From an uncultured Bacteroidales bacterium (lineage in GTDB: Bacteria > Bacteroidota > Bacteroidia > Bacteroidales > Paludibacteraceae), in assembly GCA_902783545.1 (NCBI GenBank), contig CACZRD010000017.1, forward strand, positions 1 through 33,084: a stretch of 33,084 nt of DNA, read 5' to 3'. The number at the start of each line of letters is the position of its first letter. Position 1 is the first letter of the stretch. Made by a program: the position numbers and the translations under genes. This document shows positions 29,762 through 33,084 of this stretch, piece by piece. The notes under the pieces were generated by a model, which saw only the letters and a list, made by a program, of their open reading frames with translations, made no database searches and was not told where the DNA came from.

Positions 29762-31105
29762 TTAGATTATTCCTTGCTCCAACATAGCCGTGGCTACTTT
29801 CATGAAGCCGGCGATGTTCGCACCTTTGACATAGTCAATGGTGCCGTCTTTCTGGGTGCCGAACTTCACGCACTGCTCGTGGATGGACTGCATGATATGG
29901 TGCAGACGCTCGTCCACCTCTTCGGCTTTCCAGCTCAGGTGCTCAGCGTTCTGGGTCATTTCCAGACCGGAGGTAGCTACGCCGCCGGCATTGACAGCCT
30001 TGCCCGGGGCAAACAGCACGCCGTTGTGCTGGAAGAAGTGGATAGCGCCGGGTTGGCAACCCATATTACTTACCTCGCAGCAGCACCAGCATCCGTTGGC
30101 TTTCAGCTCCTTGGCATCGTCCTCGCTCAGCTCGTTCTGGAAGGCGCAAGGCAGAGCTATATCGCACTTGATCGACCAGGCTTTCTTGCCTTCGGTGAAG
30201 TGAACCTTACCGGGGAACTTCGTTGCCATATCCTCTACGCGGTTGCGGTTCGAGGCGCGCATAACGAGCATGTAATCAATCATCTCGTCGGTGATGCCGT
30301 CGGGTATCTCTACCACGCCGTCAGGACCGCTGATAGCTACGACCTTTGCTCCGAGCTGTTTGGCTTTGGTGGCAGCACCCCACGCTACGTTACCGAAGCC
30401 GGAGATAGCAATACGTTTGCCCTCGATGGACTTGCCTGCCGTGTGCAGCAGGTGCTGGGTGAAGTACAGTGCGCCGAAGCCCGTTGCCTCCGGACGCAGG
30501 ATCGAGCCGCCCCACGTCATACCTTTGCCGGTCAGCACGCCGGTGTGGTACTCGCGAGCGAGCTTCTGATACATGCCGTTCAGGAAGCCTATCTCACGAC
30601 CGCCTACGCCTACGTCACCGGCAGGTATATCCTGATCCGGACCGATACAACGCCAGAGCTCGAGCATGAACGCCTGGCAGAAGCGCATGATCTCGTCGTC
30701 GGACTTGCCTACAGGATCGAAGTCCGAACCGCCCTTCGCACCGCCCATAGGCAGCGTGGTCAGCGCGTTCTTGAACGTCTGCTCAAAGCCGAGGAACTTC
30801 AACATCGACGGCGTAACGGCGCGATGGAAACGCAGTCCGCCTTTGTACGGGCCAATGGCTGCGTTGAACTGCACGCGGTAACCAAGGTTCGTCTGCACCT
30901 TACCCTCGTCATCCACCCACGTCACGCGGAACGTGAAGATACGATCGGGCTCAACCATCCGCTCGATGATCTGTGCACGCTCAAATTCAGGATGCTGGTT
31001 GTAGGTCTCCTCAATCGACTCGAGAACTTCCTGTACAGCCTGTAAGTACTCGGCTTCACCCGGGTGCTTGGCAGCTAAACGCTGCATGATTTCACTTGTT
31101 TTCAT
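29762..31105 (-). CDS. gdhA: NADP-type glutamate dehydrogenase
   Basis: 447 residues, the usual size of the hexameric class. Core motifs are intact: GPYKGGLRFH and GGAKGGSDFDP (substrate and catalytic lysines), PAGDVGVGGREIGF (catalytic Asp), then the coenzyme domain GFGNVAWGAATKAKQLGAKVVAISG, and NAGGVATSGLEM. It aminates 2-oxoglutarate with NADPH to glutamate, the central ammonia-assimilation route in gut Bacteroidales. The coenzyme preference is family inference. The ATG is 20 bp after the histidine-kinase stop, in a 7-bp array. An intrinsic terminator follows. Confidence 0.97.
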   Translation of the reverse strand: MKTSEIMQRLAAKHPGEAEYLQAVQEVLESIEETYNQHPEFERAQIIERMVEPDRIFTFRVTWVDDEGKVQTNLGYRVQFNAAIGPYKGGLRFHRAVTPSMLKFLGFEQTFKNALTTLPMGGAKGGSDFDPVGKSDDEIMRFCQAFMLELWRCIGPDQDIPAGDVGVGGREIGFLNGMYQKLAREYHTGVLTGKGMTWGGSILRPEATGFGALYFTQHLLHTAGKSIEGKRIAISGFGNVAWGAATKAKQLGAKVVAISGPDGVVEIPDGITDEMIDYMLVMRASNRNRVEDMATKFPGKVHFTEGKKAWSIKCDIALPCAFQNELSEDDAKELKANGCWCCCEVSNMGCQPGAIHFFQHNGVLFAPGKAVNAGGVATSGLEMTQNAEHLSWKAEEVDERLHHIMQSIHEQCVKFGTQKDGTIDYVKGANIAGFMKVATAMLEQGII

Positions 31106-31145
31106 GATTGGTGATTTGATATTTGTTATTGGTTGTTTGTTATTT
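31104..31145. repeat. 7-bp repeat array from the kinase end into the gdhA start
   Basis: Plus-strand units ATGATTG, GTGATTT, GATATTT, GTTATTG, GTTGTTT, GTTATTT. On the minus strand it reads as CAATAAC / AAATATC-type units. The kinase TAA stop (31128-31126) lies in one unit, and the array reaches to the gdhA start codon. Confidence 0.8.
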
Positions 31146-33084
31146 TTTTGAAGTATATATAGAATGTTGTCCCCTTCCTGGAGGTTTCAAAGGTGATCAC
31201 GCCTTCCGAGCCGTCAACGATGTTCTTCGTGATAGCCAGTCCCAAGCCCATACCCGTGGATTTGGTGGTGAAGTTCGGCATGAAGATCTTGCTCTGTATA
31301 TTCTCGGGGATCCCCGGCCCGTTGTCGGATATGCTGATCTCTATCCACTCGAAGCTTGCCGGCAGTTGCCGCTTGAGCATTGTTTCCTGATTAGCCTCTT
31401 TGAGGACGACGATTATATCCGAATCCTTATGTCCCTGCAGCGCTTGCAGCGCATTCTTGATGATGTTCGTGAACACGTGCGCCACCTGCTCGGCATCGGC
31501 GTAGGCTACCACCCCGCTCTCCTGACCGATATAGCGGATCGGGATCGACGGATCGTTCATGCGCATCAGCGTGACAGCGGAGAACAGTTTCTCAGCTATA
31601 TCCACCTCCGAGGGGTGTACCTCGGGCATCTTCGCGAAGTCCGAGAATGTCGTGGCTATACGTCCGAGGTCATCAAACTGCTCGAGCAGCAGCCGTGACG
31701 CGCGGTCGAAGCGCTCGTCGAAGAACTCCGTGCCTTTGATGCGCTGCAGCTGTTGTACGCTGAGCTTCATCGGGGTGAGCGAGTTATTGATCTCGTGGGC
31801 TATCTGCCTTGCCATCGTCCGCCATGCGGACTCACGTTCGGACTGCGCGAGCTTCGTCGTGGACTGCTCGAGTTGCTTGACCATCAGGTTGTACTGACGG
31901 ATCAGCTCGCCCAGCTCGTCGTTGGCGTCGTAGTGGATATAGTTGTCCTTGCCGAGTTGGAAACGGTGCATCGTATCCGCCATGCTGCGCATGTTACGCG
32001 TCAGGCGCTGCGTGACAATCACGGCGATGATGAACGCCAGTATCAGCAGGAACACGTACGGCGGCAGGAACCGGCCGATATACTCCGCCACCTCCTGATC
32101 GACCTGTGCCGACGATACATAGCACGGCACGGCTATGTATCCTATCTGCAACTGGTTGCCGTTATAGAACGGCGTATAGACCGTCAGGTACGGCACTACG
32201 CCGATCTGCTCGTAGCACACCCTGTCCACGCTGTCCGTGAAGTACGGCTCGGGCGCGATGATCGGCGATATCAGTCCCGACTCCAACAGCTGCGGCACCG
32301 ACGAACCGACGAGCCGCCCGTGCATGTCATAGACGAGGATATCCGTCTCGTAGGTGTAACTCAGGTCTCTCAGGTCGGTATTCAAGCCGCGAGTGTTCAG
32401 CGCGGAGATACTCATGTCCCAGTAGTACAGATCCTCCAGCGCGGCTTGGATATAGCGGGCTTTGGCTTGCTGCTTGTCCTGCTGGCGCTCCTCGTAGTGC
32501 GTGCGTACGTACGACGTGCTCATAAAGAACACGTACACGAACCCTGCCAGCACCAGTGCCACCACCAGATACTGCATCTTCGTGTACATGCGCATGTTTC
32601 GCCAGCCGTGACTGCGCCAGAGGTTATAGGTGAACGCGGCGGTGAAGATCAGCAATATCAGCAGCACTATACCGATGATCAGGTGCAGTCGCGACAAGCC
32701 CTGCTGCGGTTTGGCGAACAGCGAACCGTAGGAGAAACTGTCCGGCGACAATGCCGGCAACGGCTCTTCCTGCTCCATCTCCGGCGGGACAAGCGAGAAC
32801 AGATACGACCCGTCCTCAGCCGTCACCGGATAACAACCGTCATTCACACGCTGACGGCGGATTAGCCAGCGGTTGTCGGCATCGAACGGAGCGATGAAGT
32901 CATTAGGCAGACGCTCGCTGGACTGCGCAAACTGGAACTTGAGCGGGATAATCGTGCACACCGAGTAGTCGCCGCACCGCGTCCAGCGACCGATACCCAC
33001 GGCGTTATCGAAGCGCCCTAACCACCAGTCGTCGTACTTGACGCGGTACAAGCCGTTGGTCACCAACCAGTTGTGCGACCAGAA
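31126..33084 (-). CDS. Sensor histidine kinase, 5' end cut by window
   Basis: The frame is open to the window edge (reading FWSHNWLVTNGL), so the N-terminus lies outside; at least 652 residues are present. It has a first transmembrane segment (LHLIIGIVLLILLIFTAAFT), a second (MQYLVVALVLAGFVYVFFM), a periplasmic segment (about 190-340) and a third (YVFLLILAFIIAVIVTQRL) followed by a HAMP-like region. The H-box reads RQIAHEINNSLTPMKL, the N-box NIIKNALQAL, then DNGPGIP and GMGLGLAI, all intact. It is of the NtrY/AtoS-like type common in Bacteroidota, so a sigma-54-type or other response regulator partner is expected beyond the edge. The signal is not known. The tail KKITNNQ and stop are repeat-encoded. 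Its link to gdhA is position only. Confidence 0.92.
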   Translation of the reverse strand, partial: FWSHNWLVTNGLYRVKYDDWWLGRFDNAVGIGRWTRCGDYSVCTIIPLKFQFAQSSERLPNDFIAPFDADNRWLIRRQRVNDGCYPVTAEDGSYLFSLVPPEMEQEEPLPALSPDSFSYGSLFAKPQQGLSRLHLIIGIVLLILLIFTAAFTYNLWRSHGWRNMRMYTKMQYLVVALVLAGFVYVFFMSTSYVRTHYEERQQDKQQAKARYIQAALEDLYYWDMSISALNTRGLNTDLRDLSYTYETDILVYDMHGRLVGSSVPQLLESGLISPIIAPEPYFTDSVDRVCYEQIGVVPYLTVYTPFYNGNQLQIGYIAVPCYVSSAQVDQEVAEYIGRFLPPYVFLLILAFIIAVIVTQRLTRNMRSMADTMHRFQLGKDNYIHYDANDELGELIRQYNLMVKQLEQSTTKLAQSERESAWRTMARQIAHEINNSLTPMKLSVQQLQRIKGTEFFDERFDRASRLLLEQFDDLGRIATTFSDFAKMPEVHPSEVDIAEKLFSAVTLMRMNDPSIPIRYIGQESGVVAYADAEQVAHVFTNIIKNALQALQGHKDSDIIVVLKEANQETMLKRQLPASFEWIEISISDNGPGIPENIQSKIFMPNFTTKSTGMGLGLAITKNIVDGSEGVITFETSRKGTTFYIYFKKITNNQ

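Noticed and set aside
29774-31045. Long open frame (423 codons) on the plus strand opposite gdhA
   Set aside because: Shadow of the GC-rich gdhA coding strand; translation is low-complexity, matches no family and has no promoter.
31753-32865. 370-codon frame on the plus strand opposite the histidine kinase
   Set aside because: His/Arg-rich translation typical of antisense frames; the kinase on the other strand has all catalytic motifs.

Overview
The window looks like chromosomal DNA of a member of the Bacteroidales (phylum Bacteroidota). Five promoters fit the Bacteroides-type consensus (TTTG, 20 nt, TAnnTTTG). One secreted protein ends in a type IX secretion sorting tail. Many protein families are typical of this order: an EnvC-like M23 protein next to a DUF4292 lipoprotein, a GH3-like protein, FISUMP and choice-of-anchor modules, a U32/TrhP-type protein with a Cys-rich C-terminus, and an NADP-type glutamate dehydrogenase. 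I see no rRNA, tRNA, insertion sequence or CRISPR array. No gene-free stretch exceeds about 180 bp.

Layout. Positions 1-3000 hold two minus-strand genes, each with its own very short leader: an AlbA_2/RecG-C-like regulator and an unrecognised 367-residue protein. This part looks AT-richer and more accessory than the rest. Positions 3031-5763 encode a large T9SS cargo on the minus strand, ending in a strong terminator. A divergent promoter region (5764-5931) then starts a plus-strand run of twelve closely packed genes to 20836: a short diacylglycerol-kinase-like protein, a TPR protein, a DUF4292 lipoprotein, an EnvC-like amidase activator, an FKBP lipoprotein, a Rieske-like lipoprotein, rimM, a TrmH-family methyltransferase, a U32/TrhP-type protein, a pectinesterase-fold protein that appears to have lost its catalytic residues, mfd and kdsB. 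Converging on it is a six-gene minus-strand run starting at 29631: an outer-membrane-type protein, a small ribbon-helix-helix-like protein, a CPA2 antiporter, a 1110-residue mosaic surface protein, a GH3-family protein and a HAD phosphatase. At the right end are gdhA and a sensor histidine kinase cut by the window edge.

The most unusual signal is a dispersed set of short, degenerate 7-bp tandem repeats (plus a related-looking 23-bp element). They sit almost exclusively at gene junctions inside operons, in protein linkers and at protein termini. Eleven 7-bp arrays are described. They are absent from the intergenic regions that carry promoters. In seven genes the stop codon itself lies in or at the edge of a repeat. 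In several proteins the arrays are translated in frame (HAD cap, Mfd linker, TPR signal peptide, T9SS linker, kinase C-terminus). Two unrelated genes, the TPR protein and the TrmH-family enzyme, share the same 23-bp element, giving them homologous C-terminal tails and the same stop position. This looks like an active or recently active small repeat system shaping gene ends, and is the main candidate for something under-described.

Functionally the plus-strand run mixes envelope maintenance (EnvC-like, lipoproteins, KdsB for LPS Kdo), translation and RNA modification (RimM, TrmH family, U32) and DNA repair (Mfd). All calls come from reading the sequence. No database search was run.
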